NCBI GenBank assembly: GCA_016707285.1
Contig: JADJIA010000001.1
Span: 124,001 to 188,000 of the forward strand
Reading direction: 5' to 3'
Length of the DNA: 64,000 nucleotides
From: Ignavibacteriales bacterium
GTDB taxonomy: Bacteria; Bacteroidota; Ignavibacteria; Ignavibacteriales; Ignavibacteriaceae
Under the pieces are notes generated by a model, which was given only the letters and a program-made list of their open reading frames with translations, ran no database searches and was not told where the DNA came from. A program made the translations under genes and the position numbers. Of the stretch, positions 1 to 8,226 are shown piece after piece. Every line of letters starts with the position of its first letter. Within the stretch, counting starts at the first letter, position 1.

Positions 1-710
1 TTACTTAAGACACCCGCCATAAACTCCGCAGGATAATGGACTTTAAGGTATGCCACCTGATACGAAAGAAGAGCAAACGACGCACTGTGAGCCTTGCAAA
101 ATGCATAACCGGCAAAGGAGCTAATCTGTCGCCATAACTCCTTTGCCACATGTTTTTTTAATCCACGGGTATCACATGACTCAAAAAATCTCTCCTCAAT
201 CCGAATCATTGCACTTTTGCTTCGTAGCTTTCCACTCATTGCACGACGGAGAAGATCAGCCTCCTCAAGAGTGAGTCCGGCAATGTGATGCGCCACCTTG
301 ATTACATCCTCCTGATAGATCATCACACCGTAGGTTTCACCCAGTATCTTCTCCATCCCGGGGATCAGATACCTCCGCCTTTTGGGGTCTTTGTGCCGTG
401 CAATAAACTCCTGCATCATTCCACTTTCTGCCACACCCGGACGAATAATCGAGCTTGCCGCCGTCAACATTTCAAAAGTGTCAACATCCAACCGCGTGAG
501 CAGCGACCGCATTCCCGGCGACTCGATGTAAAAACACCCTATCGTCCTCCCCCTTTTTATGATATCAACAGTCTTTGCATCCTGAAACAAAAACTCATAA
601 TCAAAAATGTCAAAGTCCACCCCTGCCGCTTTCCGTGGTATGGGGCGGTGAAGGGAAATTATCTTTGTTTTCGACTGCTCCGGCAGCCGATAATCGATCA
701 TGTCAAACAT
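1..710 (-). CDS. dnaE: DNA polymerase III alpha-type (DnaE), C-terminal part, frameshifted and cut by window edge
   Basis: This open frame continues the DnaE polymerase begun at 2298. Its start of translation is ambiguous: an ATG at 710-708 overlaps the TGA (705-703) that closes the upstream frame. The translation reads through typical DnaE finger-domain sequence (GRTIGCFYIESPGMRSLL, then SIIRPGVAESGM, then AGYAFCKAHSASFALLSYQ) and runs off the window at PAEFMAGVLS, so later helix-hairpin-helix, OB-fold and tail parts are not visible. Removing one A from the A6 run at 710-715 would fuse the two halves in frame, so this is more likely the rest of one gene than a separate protein. Alternatives are reinitiation at the overlapping ATG or transcriptional slippage on the A run. 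Confidence 0.85.
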   Translation of the reverse strand, partial: MFDMIDYRLPEQSKTKIISLHRPIPRKAAGVDFDIFDYEFLFQDAKTVDIIKRGRTIGCFYIESPGMRSLLTRLDVDTFEMLTAASSIIRPGVAESGMMQEFIARHKDPKRRRYLIPGMEKILGETYGVMIYQEDVIKVAHHIAGLTLEEADLLRRAMSGKLRSKSAMIRIEERFFESCDTRGLKKHVAKELWRQISSFAGYAFCKAHSASFALLSYQVAYLKVHYPAEFMAGVLS

Positions 711-2298
711 TTTTTACTGCATTCGTCATCGTTTCTCTAAGTACTCCAAGGGATCGCTGGCTGAGAAGATCAATCTTGATCAGTCCCATATCCTCAACGG
801 GGTACATATCAGGTTGCGTGATAATTATCCCCAACCCTTTGTTACTTGCAAACTCGAGAGCAACAAAGTCGGTTATGGGAGTTGGAGTAATAACAATTCC
901 CCCCGGGTGAATACTCAAGTGACGCGGGAAGGATGCCAGTCGCGAAGCGATTGTTATTATACTTTTCCACGGCTCCCCTTCAAACTTCAGTGATTTCGCC
1001 TCGGGAAACATGGTTGCCAGGTTTGAAAGATTTCTGGCATCGGTCCAGGGAATAAATTTGCTGTATTGTGATATCTCACTTTCGGCGATTCCAAACACTT
1101 TTGCCGTCTCCCTGAAAGCCGATCTTGCTCTAAATGTAACCGTTGTTGAAATCATCGCCACTTTGTCATAACCATACTTCTCAAAAACATATTTTACTAT
1201 TTCGTCCCTTTCACGCCATGAAAAATCGAGATCAACATCGGGGGGACTCATTCTTCCCCTGTTCAGGAATCTCTCAAAATAGAGGTCATATTTTATCGGA
1301 TCCACCTCTGTGAAGCCAAGACAATAGGAAACAAGACTGTTCGCTGCCGACCCCCTGCCAAGCAGCATCATTCCCCTCTGTTTTGCCTCCCTTACAATAT
1401 CCCAAACCACCAGAAAATAGTCGGGGAAACCAAGGTCGTTTATCACTTCAAGTTCATAACGCAAACGATTGATGGCGGTCTCGGTGATTGTGTGATATCG
1501 CATTTCCAACCCCTTAAACGCAAGTTTCCATAAATATGAAAATGACGGTTCATTATTTGGTGTGGGGAAAAGAGGAAATTTGGTCTTCCCCATCTCCAGA
1601 TTTAAATTACAGTTGTCAACGATGTAATTTATATTTTGAAGTGCACCCGGTATCTTTTTCCACTCCCTCATGACCTCTTCATAACTCCTGAAATAAAAAT
1701 CTTCCGGCTCGGTCTCATCCGGTTTTATACTTCCAAGCGTTGTTCGCAGTCTTATCGCGGTAACGGTTTTGTGAAGAAGATAATCCTCCCTGTCTAAAAA
1801 ATAAACGGGAGAAGTGGGGACATACCTGTAACCGTTAGCCACACAAAATTCATAAACCTCCCTTGATAATCTTTTTGTGGATGGAGTTACGGGAAGTTCA
1901 CCAAAAACAGTGGCTCTTTTTCCCGCGGCTTTCAGAAGTCTGATCGAAGGAGTAATAAGAAAAAGCCCGGGCAATTCCCCCCTTACAAGTCCATCAAGTG
2001 TAAAACTCTCTCTCAATTTCCTGGCGGTAATTATCCTGCAAAGATTTGAGTAGCCCTCCCTCGTTGCTGAGAGAAGAAGAACATACTCTTTTGTATCTGC
2101 GGGATCATCAATATATGCCCCAAGAATTGGCTTTATCCCCTCTTCGGTGGCTTTTTTATAAAACTGAATCAGTCCATACATGCCATTCCTGTCCGTAAGA
2201 GCAAGAGCCTTCATTCCAAAGCTCTTCGCCCGCCCGATCAGATCGTCTATCGATACCGCTCCCTGTAACAGGGAATAATTGCTGTGTGTGTGAAGCAT
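703..2298 (-). CDS. dnaE: DNA polymerase III alpha-type (DnaE), N-terminal PHP and catalytic part
   Basis: 531 residues of a C-family DNA polymerase. The N-terminal PHP domain starts at HTHSNYSLLQG (residues 3-13). The palm carries LLGRGSAANS (312-321), the paired aspartates in PPDVDLDF (D356 and D358) and the third catalytic Asp in GLIKIDLL (D510), so the three metal ligands are all in this half. I chose the ATG at 2298, not 2340, because MLHTHS is where the PHP domain begins and it lies 4 bases after the dinB stop. The frame ends early at residue 531 next to an A6 run, and the missing C-terminal part follows in another frame. Its place behind lexA and dinB suggests a damage-inducible, error-prone DnaE2-like enzyme rather than the main replicase; that role is inference. 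Confidence 0.9.
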   Translation of the reverse strand: MLHTHSNYSLLQGAVSIDDLIGRAKSFGMKALALTDRNGMYGLIQFYKKATEEGIKPILGAYIDDPADTKEYVLLLSATREGYSNLCRIITARKLRESFTLDGLVRGELPGLFLITPSIRLLKAAGKRATVFGELPVTPSTKRLSREVYEFCVANGYRYVPTSPVYFLDREDYLLHKTVTAIRLRTTLGSIKPDETEPEDFYFRSYEEVMREWKKIPGALQNINYIVDNCNLNLEMGKTKFPLFPTPNNEPSFSYLWKLAFKGLEMRYHTITETAINRLRYELEVINDLGFPDYFLVVWDIVREAKQRGMMLLGRGSAANSLVSYCLGFTEVDPIKYDLYFERFLNRGRMSPPDVDLDFSWRERDEIVKYVFEKYGYDKVAMISTTVTFRARSAFRETAKVFGIAESEISQYSKFIPWTDARNLSNLATMFPEAKSLKFEGEPWKSIITIASRLASFPRHLSIHPGGIVITPTPITDFVALEFASNKGLGIIITQPDMYPVEDMGLIKIDLLSQRSLGVLRETMTNAVKNV

Positions 2299-2302
2299 GC
2301 TG

Positions 2303-3448
2303 TTAATGCAGTAATCCCATATTAATAGCTTCAAAGCCATATTTCCCGCGGATCTGGTTTATTGCATTGATCATTTTGGTCCGTTTATCCTCGGTTGATT
2401 CAAAAAGTGAATGTTGTTCGTGATACTCTACAAATCCACTCATTCCCACGCCTATAAGTCTCACTCCCACTCTTCGGGTGTAGGCTTTCCTGAATAAATC
2501 AACGGCAGTGGTGTAAACAAATTTATCATCATTGGTGGGGATCACCTGTTTTGCACGGGTAATGGTTGAAAAATCGGCATATCGAAGTTTGATATGGATA
2601 TTGGTTGCCATACTCCCTTCGTCCCTGATTTTTTGAGAAATCTTTGCAACAAGACCAAACATAATGGCTTCAATTTCTGCAGGGGATGAAATATCCGATC
2701 TGAATGTCTGCTCGCTTGAGATACTTTTTCTTTCTTCCCCCTCAGAAATATATTCGGTTCCTTTGCCATTGGCTTTTTCCCAAATATCGAGTCCCCCTTT
2801 ACCAAAAACTGAAGCAAAATATTCAGCGGGCATTCTTGCGATGTCACCGATGGTATAAATCCCCCTTGCGTGCAATTCTTCGATAAACACTTTCCCCACA
2901 CCGGGCATTGTTTCAGCGGGAAGTGGAGCGAGGAAATCTTTTTCCATTCCGGGAGCTACATAAGTGATACCCCTTGGTTTGTTAAAATCTGAACAAATTT
3001 TTGCAATCGTTTTGTTGCTTCCGATACCAATTGAACCGGGAAGTTTCACTTTATCATAAATCTCCTGCAAAAGTCTTTCAGCCAGGAGCATCGGGTTACC
3101 ATAAATTTTTTCACAGCCTGTGAAGTCCATGTAAAATTCATCAACTGATGCCTGTTGGATCATGGGAGGGTATTTTATAAGAATTTCACGAACCATATTG
3201 GAATAACGACTGTATTCGCCATGACTCCCCCTGACAAATATGGCTTGTGGACACAGTTTGTATGCCCTGTTTGTAGGCATTCCCGATCTCACTCCAAACT
3301 TTCTTGTCTCATAGGAACAGGCAGACACAACTCCCCTTCCACCGGGTTGACCCCCAACAATCACAGGTTTCCCCACTAAGGAGGGATCAAGTATCCGCTC
3401 TACTGATACAAAAAAAGTGTCGAGATCGAGATGAAAAATCAGTGACAC
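2303..3448 (-). CDS. dinB: DNA polymerase IV (Y-family translesion polymerase)
   Basis: 381 residues, full length for DinB. The catalytic acidic residues are intact: D8 in HLDLDTFF and D103/E104 in SVDEFYMD, at the same numbers as in E. coli Pol IV, with the aromatic steric gate F13. The finger segment SYETRKFGVRSGMP and the HhH segment (MPGVGKVFIEEL, residues 181-192) are present. Near the C-terminus QHSLF (345-349) fits the sliding-clamp binding consensus. It therefore looks like an active lesion-bypass polymerase, unlike the catalytically dead ImuB of classic mutasome cassettes. It lies 3 bases after the DUF72 gene and 4 bases before dnaE in one transcription unit headed by lexA. Confidence 0.95.
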   Translation of the reverse strand: MSLIFHLDLDTFFVSVERILDPSLVGKPVIVGGQPGGRGVVSACSYETRKFGVRSGMPTNRAYKLCPQAIFVRGSHGEYSRYSNMVREILIKYPPMIQQASVDEFYMDFTGCEKIYGNPMLLAERLLQEIYDKVKLPGSIGIGSNKTIAKICSDFNKPRGITYVAPGMEKDFLAPLPAETMPGVGKVFIEELHARGIYTIGDIARMPAEYFASVFGKGGLDIWEKANGKGTEYISEGEERKSISSEQTFRSDISSPAEIEAIMFGLVAKISQKIRDEGSMATNIHIKLRYADFSTITRAKQVIPTNDDKFVYTTAVDLFRKAYTRRVGVRLIGVGMSGFVEYHEQHSLFESTEDKRTKMINAINQIRGKYGFEAINMGLLH

Positions 3449-3451
3449 AGC

Positions 3452-4357
3452 TCATCCCCACAATTCTGCCTGGAGGTTTTTACTGATCGGTTTAAGCGAC
3501 TGGAAATAGTTGCCGGTTTGAGGCGGCATATTCACTTTAACTTTTTCTTCGAGGTAGTGAATCAGTTCAAAGGCGTTTGCAGGAGCATTTCCCGCAGGGT
3601 GATTGTTAAAAATCACAAACACTTCCCGCATACCATCAACAACCTGTTTAATCAATTGAGCAAGTTCTGCCACTTCACCCGATGAGTAGAGATAACGATA
3701 TCTTTCGTTTTGTGCCTCGTAAGTTTGTTTGTTCCCGAAGTTTGAAATTGAATTTAACCAGCCTTCCTCATTTCGTCCATGAAGACGGATATATGCCCTT
3801 CCATTTATGGTATATAACTTAAATGGAAGTGACTCGCCAATTTGAGGTTGGTCGATACTGGCAAAAACCAGATCCCACTCACGACAAAATTCGAGTGCCT
3901 CATCACTTCCCCACGATTTATGTCTCACCTCAATAAACTTGTGGTATCCACAAAACTCGTCATTAAGATTCATAAGATAATTTGCCGTCACGGAATTAAA
4001 GGGGAAAGAATATGGAAACTGAATCAACAGTCCCCCAAATCTCTCCCCGCGAACCAACACATTTAAAAGACTTCTTACAGCATCAATATTTTGTTTAACA
4101 TATTCCCTTTTATGTGTAAAATCCTGATGAAGCTTCACTGTAAAAGAAAAATCGTCACTTTTCTCCACTTTTTTGAGCCATTCAAGAGCAGTGCCGGGAT
4201 GTGCATATTGATAATAAGTGGAATTGATTTCAACACAATTAAAATATTGTGAATAGTATGAAAGTTTTGAAAAATCCACCCCCTGCTTTTGAGGATAAAA
4301 CATCGGTGCCCAGTCTTTATATGACCAGCCTGCCGTTCCGATATGTATCTTTGCCAT
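3452..4357 (-). CDS. DUF72 family protein (YecE-like TIM barrel)
   Basis: 301 residues with the hallmarks of the DUF72 family: GTAGWSYKDW at the N-terminus, FNCVEINSTYY, FTVKLHQDFTH, a FGGLLIQFPYSF strand, KFIEVRHKSW, and YIRLHGR near residue 210, followed by FNNHPAGNAPANA. The family is predicted to fold as a TIM barrel, but its biochemical function is not established. Here it sits between lexA (14 bases upstream) and dinB (3 bases downstream), which suggests co-transcription under LexA control. In related SOS mutagenesis cassettes an ImuA-type gene often occupies this place; there is no sequence sign that this is ImuA, so any repair role is inference from context. Confidence 0.9.
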   Translation of the reverse strand: MAKIHIGTAGWSYKDWAPMFYPQKQGVDFSKLSYYSQYFNCVEINSTYYQYAHPGTALEWLKKVEKSDDFSFTVKLHQDFTHKREYVKQNIDAVRSLLNVLVRGERFGGLLIQFPYSFPFNSVTANYLMNLNDEFCGYHKFIEVRHKSWGSDEALEFCREWDLVFASIDQPQIGESLPFKLYTINGRAYIRLHGRNEEGWLNSISNFGNKQTYEAQNERYRYLYSSGEVAELAQLIKQVVDGMREVFVIFNNHPAGNAPANAFELIHYLEEKVKVNMPPQTGNYFQSLKPISKNLQAELWG

Positions 4358-4371
4358 TGTTTTTTCCCCTC

Positions 4372-5004
4372 CTAAGAATACCGGTTTGATTTCGCTTCCA
4401 TGCTCCGGTAAATTCCGACAACTACCCCCACAATATGAAAGTGACGATATGACTCATCAACTGTTATTGGCACAAACTCGGGATTCTCCGAAACCAGCTC
4501 AATCACTTTCCCCTTTTTGAAATAACGCTTTACCACAGCCCCCTCATCAAGCACAGCGGCAACTATCTGCCCATTCACGGGTTCAACATTTGGATTCACA
4601 ATTATTACATCACCATTAAAGATATAGGCATCTTTAAGACTCTGCCCCTTAACCTTTAAGAGGAATGATTCTTTTGGAATTTTAATCATGTTTGGAAGAT
4701 CAACCGTATCGATTGCTCCGGGATAAATTGTTACGGGACTTCCCGCAGCAGCTTCTCCTATAATTGGTCTTGTGACAAACATGTGATCATCCAATCTGAG
4801 ATCAATCCCCCGGGCAACCTTTTCGTCCCTTTGAATAAGTCCCTTTTTTTCAAGTGCCTGAAGATGCTCCCGAACTGTTGATCTGTTTTTATATCCAAAT
4901 TCCTCTGCGATCTCGGAAAGTGACGGTGGCCATCCCTTTTCATCACGAAAATCGATGATGAATTGAAGAATTTTTCGTTGTATTTCGGTTAATATTTTTG
5001 TCAT
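4372..5004 (-). CDS. lexA: LexA repressor, SOS regulator
   Basis: 210 residues. The N-terminal winged helix (LSEIAEEFGYKNRSTVREHL, about residues 29-48) binds DNA. The S24 peptidase domain keeps the self-cleavage site Ala87-Gly88 (EAAAGSP), the nucleophile Ser122 (KGQSLKDA) and the general base Lys159 (AVVKRYF), so RecA-stimulated autocleavage should work. I place the start at 5004 (MTKILTEIQ); the longer frame to 5037 would read through the palindromic operator. It heads the minus-strand unit lexA, DUF72, dinB, dnaE and is probably autoregulated through the palindrome at 5033-5050. Confidence 0.95.
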   Translation of the reverse strand: MTKILTEIQRKILQFIIDFRDEKGWPPSLSEIAEEFGYKNRSTVREHLQALEKKGLIQRDEKVARGIDLRLDDHMFVTRPIIGEAAAGSPVTIYPGAIDTVDLPNMIKIPKESFLLKVKGQSLKDAYIFNGDVIIVNPNVEPVNGQIVAAVLDEGAVVKRYFKKGKVIELVSENPEFVPITVDESYRHFHIVGVVVGIYRSMEAKSNRYS

Positions 5005-5032
5005 TAGACATCTCAAGGTTGTTTTACAAAAT

Positions 5033-5050
5033 ACCATACATTTGTATGGT
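5033..5050. promoter_or_regulatory. candidate LexA operator (SOS box)
   Basis: A perfect inverted repeat with 7-base arms, ACCATAC and GTATGGT, separated by ATTT. It lies 29 bases upstream of the lexA start codon at 5004 and 139 bases upstream of the divergent peptidase gene at 5189. Position and symmetry fit an autoregulatory LexA site. The motif matches neither the E. coli CTG-N10-CAG nor the B. subtilis GAAC-N4-GTTC box closely, although the 7-4-7 spacing resembles the latter. Function is inferred. Confidence 0.6.
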
Positions 5051-5188
5051 CAATGTATAATTTTTATTTGAGAATGTCAAGTGTTTTTTTTGGTAACTTT
5101 GTTTAATCGATTGCAGATTTTTACAATCCCAAAAATATTATTGATTAAACTTCTATATTTCGTTATCAACAAATGGAATTTCCTCAAA

Positions 5189-6073
5189 ATGAAAAACTGT
5201 CTCCTGCTTCTTGCTTGTGTTATGATTATCGGAACCACATATTCACAAAAAATATCAACCCCTCTGGAATTATCGGGGTTTAAGACTCTTACATCCCATC
5301 AGCAGATGATCAACTATATCAAGTCCCTTCCCCGGGATAAATCCCCTTTTTTAACAGAAGATTTTGCAGTCTCGGCAACCGGGATGAAAATTCCTGTCCT
5401 AAAATTTTCAACCGGTGAGTTTGGCAACGATGAAAAAAAACTGAAAGTTCTGCTGTTTGCACAACAACATGGAAACGAACCCTCGGGAAAAGAAGGAGTT
5501 TTGATGCTCCTCTCAAAATTTGCTTCAGGTGAGTTGTCACATCTCCTGCAAAAGCTTGATCTTGCGATCATTCCCATGATGAATCCCGATGGTAATAACT
5601 CAGACAAAAGGCGAAACGGAAACGGTGCCGATCTCAACCGTGATCATTTAATATTATTGCAACCCGAAAATCAGGGATTACACAAGTTTTTTAACAAATA
5701 TCTCTTTGAAGTTTCGATGGATGTCCATGAATATGGTCCGTTTTCAAGAGATTGGATGGAACTTGGTTATCGCAAAAATTCCAATGTAACAGCCGGAATT
5801 TTAACAAATATTAATACTCCTCAAGCGATCAGAACCTACTCCAGAACAAAATATTTCCCCTGGTTAACAGCTCAAATGAAAAAATCAGGGTACTCATTCT
5901 CTGAATATACACCCGGTGGACCTCCGGAGATTGAATACATAAGACAAAGCACATTCGACATCAATGATGGCAGACAAAGCATCGGTTCGCTCGGGGCGCT
6001 CTCATTCATTCAGGAAGGGATGAACGGAAGGGATTCAATCGACAATATTGAAGTTCGCGCAAAAGTCAAATGA
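5189..6073 (+). CDS. secreted M14-family zinc carboxypeptidase, catalytic part (frameshifted)
   Basis: 294 residues. The start at 5189 is chosen because it opens a signal peptide (MKNCLLLLACVMIIG, cleavage after about residue 19); the upstream extension of the frame has no such logic. M14 zinc ligands are visible: H94 and E97 in QQHGNEPSG and H180 in MDVHEYGP. The substrate-binding Asn-Arg pair is N150-R151 in GADLNRDH after NPDG, and the likely catalytic Glu is E276 in FIQEGMNG. The enzyme should act in the periplasm or outside the cell on peptides. The frame stops at a TGA that overlaps the next ATG (ATGA), and the following frame continues what looks like the same protein. Confidence 0.85.
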   Translation: MKNCLLLLACVMIIGTTYSQKISTPLELSGFKTLTSHQQMINYIKSLPRDKSPFLTEDFAVSATGMKIPVLKFSTGEFGNDEKKLKVLLFAQQHGNEPSGKEGVLMLLSKFASGELSHLLQKLDLAIIPMMNPDGNNSDKRRNGNGADLNRDHLILLQPENQGLHKFFNKYLFEVSMDVHEYGPFSRDWMELGYRKNSNVTAGILTNINTPQAIRTYSRTKYFPWLTAQMKKSGYSFSEYTPGGPPEIEYIRQSTFDINDGRQSIGSLGALSFIQEGMNGRDSIDNIEVRAKVK

Positions 6074-6678
6074 CAGCTATGTTATGTTATCTTGAGTTTA
6101 TGTACCAAAATGCCGATGAAATAAAATTAATGGTTAAAACTGAGAGAGAAAAACTGGTTAACGGCTCCCCGGAAAAAGTTGCCATACAGATGAAACATGA
6201 AAGGGATGGAAGCAAACTTGAGATGACTCTTCTATCTACAAGAACAGGAAAAGACACGGTTATAACCGTTTCAGATTACTGTCCTGTTGTAAAATCATTG
6301 TTTGATGTTGAAAAACCATTTGGATATCTGATTCCGGCTGATGACAGGCAACTGCTCGATTGGGCAAACCGTCACCAGTTCCAACTTTCAAAATATACAG
6401 TCGGGAATAATGATATGATCGAAGGGATGCTCATCACATCGATAGATTCAATCGATTTTGAGGGAGATATTGTTGTTAATCCGATCTATTCAACCCGGAA
6501 AGTGCCTTTAAATGACCTGAAAGGAGAATACTATCTTCTTCCAACAAAACAATTGGCAGGTAATGTAATAGTACAAGCTCTTGAACCTAAAAGTATGATT
6601 GGACTTGTAACATATAAACAATTTGAACATCTGTTAAAACCTGCACAGGTCTATCCTGTTTTAAGAATTTACAGATAA
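6070..6678 (+). CDS. C-terminal part of the M14 carboxypeptidase (frameshifted continuation)
   Basis: 202 residues with no domain I recognise independently and no signal peptide. It overlaps the catalytic part by the 4 bases ATGA. Family members in Bacteroidota-type genomes usually continue past the catalytic glutamate for a few hundred residues, and the join VKMTAMLCYLEFMYQNADE reads naturally if one A were added at 6068-6070. I therefore read this as the C-terminal domain of the same protein, displaced by one base. Translation by stop-start coupling at ATGA is the alternative. The C-terminal half is mostly beta-strand-like. A bidirectional-looking terminator follows. Confidence 0.65.
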   Translation: MTAMLCYLEFMYQNADEIKLMVKTEREKLVNGSPEKVAIQMKHERDGSKLEMTLLSTRTGKDTVITVSDYCPVVKSLFDVEKPFGYLIPADDRQLLDWANRHQFQLSKYTVGNNDMIEGMLITSIDSIDFEGDIVVNPIYSTRKVPLNDLKGEYYLLPTKQLAGNVIVQALEPKSMIGLVTYKQFEHLLKPAQVYPVLRIYR

Positions 6679-6689
6679 ACTAAAATTAG

Positions 6690-6720
6690 AAAGCCCGGTT
6701 TTAGATTCCGGGCTTTTTTT
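6690..6720. terminator. bidirectional Rho-independent terminator
   Basis: Stem AAAGCCCGG / CCGGGCTTT (9 bp) with a 9-base loop, followed by a T run on the plus strand. It sits between the convergent peptidase gene and the gene ending at 6720. Confidence 0.85.
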
Positions 6721-7163
6721 TATTCTTCAGATTTTTTACTCATCCGCCAACTTTCGTCGCGGGTAAGATTTTTAATATTTTTTGCTTTTCGGAAACGAAC
6801 CGCTGACCAGTCTTCATCAATCGCCACCATTCGAACACCCTCATAACCGAGGTCACCAATCGCTTGCCAACCATTATCACGGTCAATATCAACCTTGTAT
6901 TTTTTTGAACTCTTTTTAGGGTAAGCCCACCAGTAGCAACCATCCTCCACCAGAAGTGCATCAACCTTTGCTGCATTATCAAGAATATCCTGTGCAGATT
7001 TTACAAATACAAGTGCAAATGGATAACTGTTTAAAGCAGCATGACAATGAACACCCGTTTCGCTTTGAAATTCAGTGATAAAATGTTTAAACTCTTCCGG
7101 ATGATTTATCAGCAGGATGGGACCGTGCCCCTTAAAATTCATTTTTTTTAACAATGCGTGCAT
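6720..7163 (-). CDS. DUF3052-like conserved protein
   Basis: 147 residues. I start at ATG 7163, which has a GGAG ribosome binding site about 6 bases upstream; the frame extends to 7223 without support. The C-terminal half contains a conserved pattern (WWAYPKKSSKKYKVDI, then DNGWQAIGDLGYEGV, VAIDEDWSAVRFRK) that I associate with small DUF3052-type proteins of unknown function; the N-terminal half (LLKKMNFKGHGPILLINHP) resembles their first domain. No signal peptide or membrane segment. It converges on the M14 gene across a shared terminator. Function unknown. Confidence 0.7.
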   Translation of the reverse strand: MHALLKKMNFKGHGPILLINHPEEFKHFITEFQSETGVHCHAALNSYPFALVFVKSAQDILDNAAKVDALLVEDGCYWWAYPKKSSKKYKVDIDRDNGWQAIGDLGYEGVRMVAIDEDWSAVRFRKAKNIKNLTRDESWRMSKKSEE

Positions 7164-7299
7164 AAAGACTCCAATTCGATTTTTAATCACCTCAAAATTA
7201 CAATTTATTCCTCTCCTTTTCAAGTTCTTAAGCAGAGTTTTGAATCTTTTTAACCAAATTTACATCATATTTTTGATAATTTTAAACAAGGAGACAGAT

Positions 7300-7728
7300 A
7301 TGTCACAAGTAAAAGCTTATGTAAAACAAATTAATGGTATCAGTTTTGTAGGGAAAACCGATTCAAATCATTGGATTACAATGGACGGTCCGGAAGATTT
7401 TGGTGGAAGTAATGCAGGAATCAGACCAAAAGAATTGATGCTTCTTGCTCTGGGTGGTTGCACAGGCAGTGATGTAGTTTCAATTTTGCAGAAGAAAAGG
7501 ATTGATGTCCGCTCATTTGAAATCAACATTACCGCTGAAATGACCGACGACCATCCTAAAGTTTATAGCTCAATGAATATCGAATATGTCTTTAAAGGCA
7601 AAGGAATTAAGGATTCGGATGTCGAAAGAGCAATTGAACTCTCCCAGACTAAATATTGTGGTGTAACAAAAATGTATGAGAAAGCGATGGAGATCACCCA
7701 TTCTTTCACCATACATAACGAAGAGTAA
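7300..7728 (+). CDS. OsmC family peroxiredoxin-like protein
   Basis: 142 residues from ATG 7300, preceded by AAGGAG; the longer frame from 7117 overlaps the divergent gene and has no homology. Two conserved cysteines of the OsmC/Ohr fold are present: C54 in LALGGCTGSD on the central helix and C120 in KYCGVTKMY. Such proteins reduce organic hydroperoxides through this cysteine pair. The substrate cannot be told from sequence. It is transcribed away from the DUF3052-like gene. Confidence 0.9.
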   Translation: MSQVKAYVKQINGISFVGKTDSNHWITMDGPEDFGGSNAGIRPKELMLLALGGCTGSDVVSILQKKRIDVRSFEINITAEMTDDHPKVYSSMNIEYVFKGKGIKDSDVERAIELSQTKYCGVTKMYEKAMEITHSFTIHNEE

Positions 7729-7838
7729 GTCTCTCCGTTAAAAATATATCCTTAAGTTAATTCTTAAATTTTCCGTATAATTAAAGTTGTAAAATTCTAT
7801 TTTAAGTGACCTTTAAAGAAAAAATATGGAGATAACTT

Positions 7839-8189
7839 ATGTCGCATCATCTTATAGCGCATGTTGAGATACCTGGAACCGATTTGGAGAGAACAACTAA
7901 ATTTTATTCGGATGTCTTTGGATGGGATCTGAAAGAGTTTGGCAATAGCTATATGTTATGTAACACTCGCCAGGGAACCACTATCGGGCTTCGTAAGGTT
8001 AAAGAAGTTGCCATCGGCGATTCTCCGGTTTTTCATATTTTGGTTAGTGATATCGAGGATACAGCAAAAGCGATCAAAAAAGCAGGCGGTTCCATTTTCA
8101 AGGATAAAACAGTTATCCCTGTTTATGGCTGGTATGCAGTAATACAAGATCCTGACGGGAACAAGATCGGGCTATATCAAGCCCATTAA
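7839..8189 (+). CDS. VOC family protein (glyoxalase/bleomycin-resistance fold)
   Basis: 116 residues, a single vicinal-oxygen-chelate unit. It has the usual two half-motifs: HVEIPGTDLERTTKFYSDVFGW near the start and AVIQDPDGNKIGLYQ at the end. Metal ligand candidates are H8 and the terminal Glu position replaced in this short version, so the precise reaction is unclear; the many close relatives of this type are annotated only as glyoxalase-like. It is a 38-base step upstream of pfkA on the same strand. Confidence 0.85.
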   Translation: MSHHLIAHVEIPGTDLERTTKFYSDVFGWDLKEFGNSYMLCNTRQGTTIGLRKVKEVAIGDSPVFHILVSDIEDTAKAIKKAGGSIFKDKTVIPVYGWYAVIQDPDGNKIGLYQAH

Positions 8190-8226
8190 TCGATTATTTT
8201 GCAATCGAACCAAAAAGGAATGACTT

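Noticed and set aside
703..716. Programmed -1 frameshift in dnaE at A AAA AAT
   Set aside because: A -1 shift would enter a frame that meets TGA four codons on; joining the halves needs +1 (or -2), so the heptamer does not explain it.
285..993. Several plus-strand open frames of 60-150 residues opposite dnaE
   Set aside because: They are antisense shadows of the dnaE frames, have no family-like sequence and contain atypical composition.
7117..7299. N-terminal extension of the OsmC frame
   Set aside because: It runs across the divergent gene's start; the ATG at 7300 has a clear AAGGAG and matches the family start.
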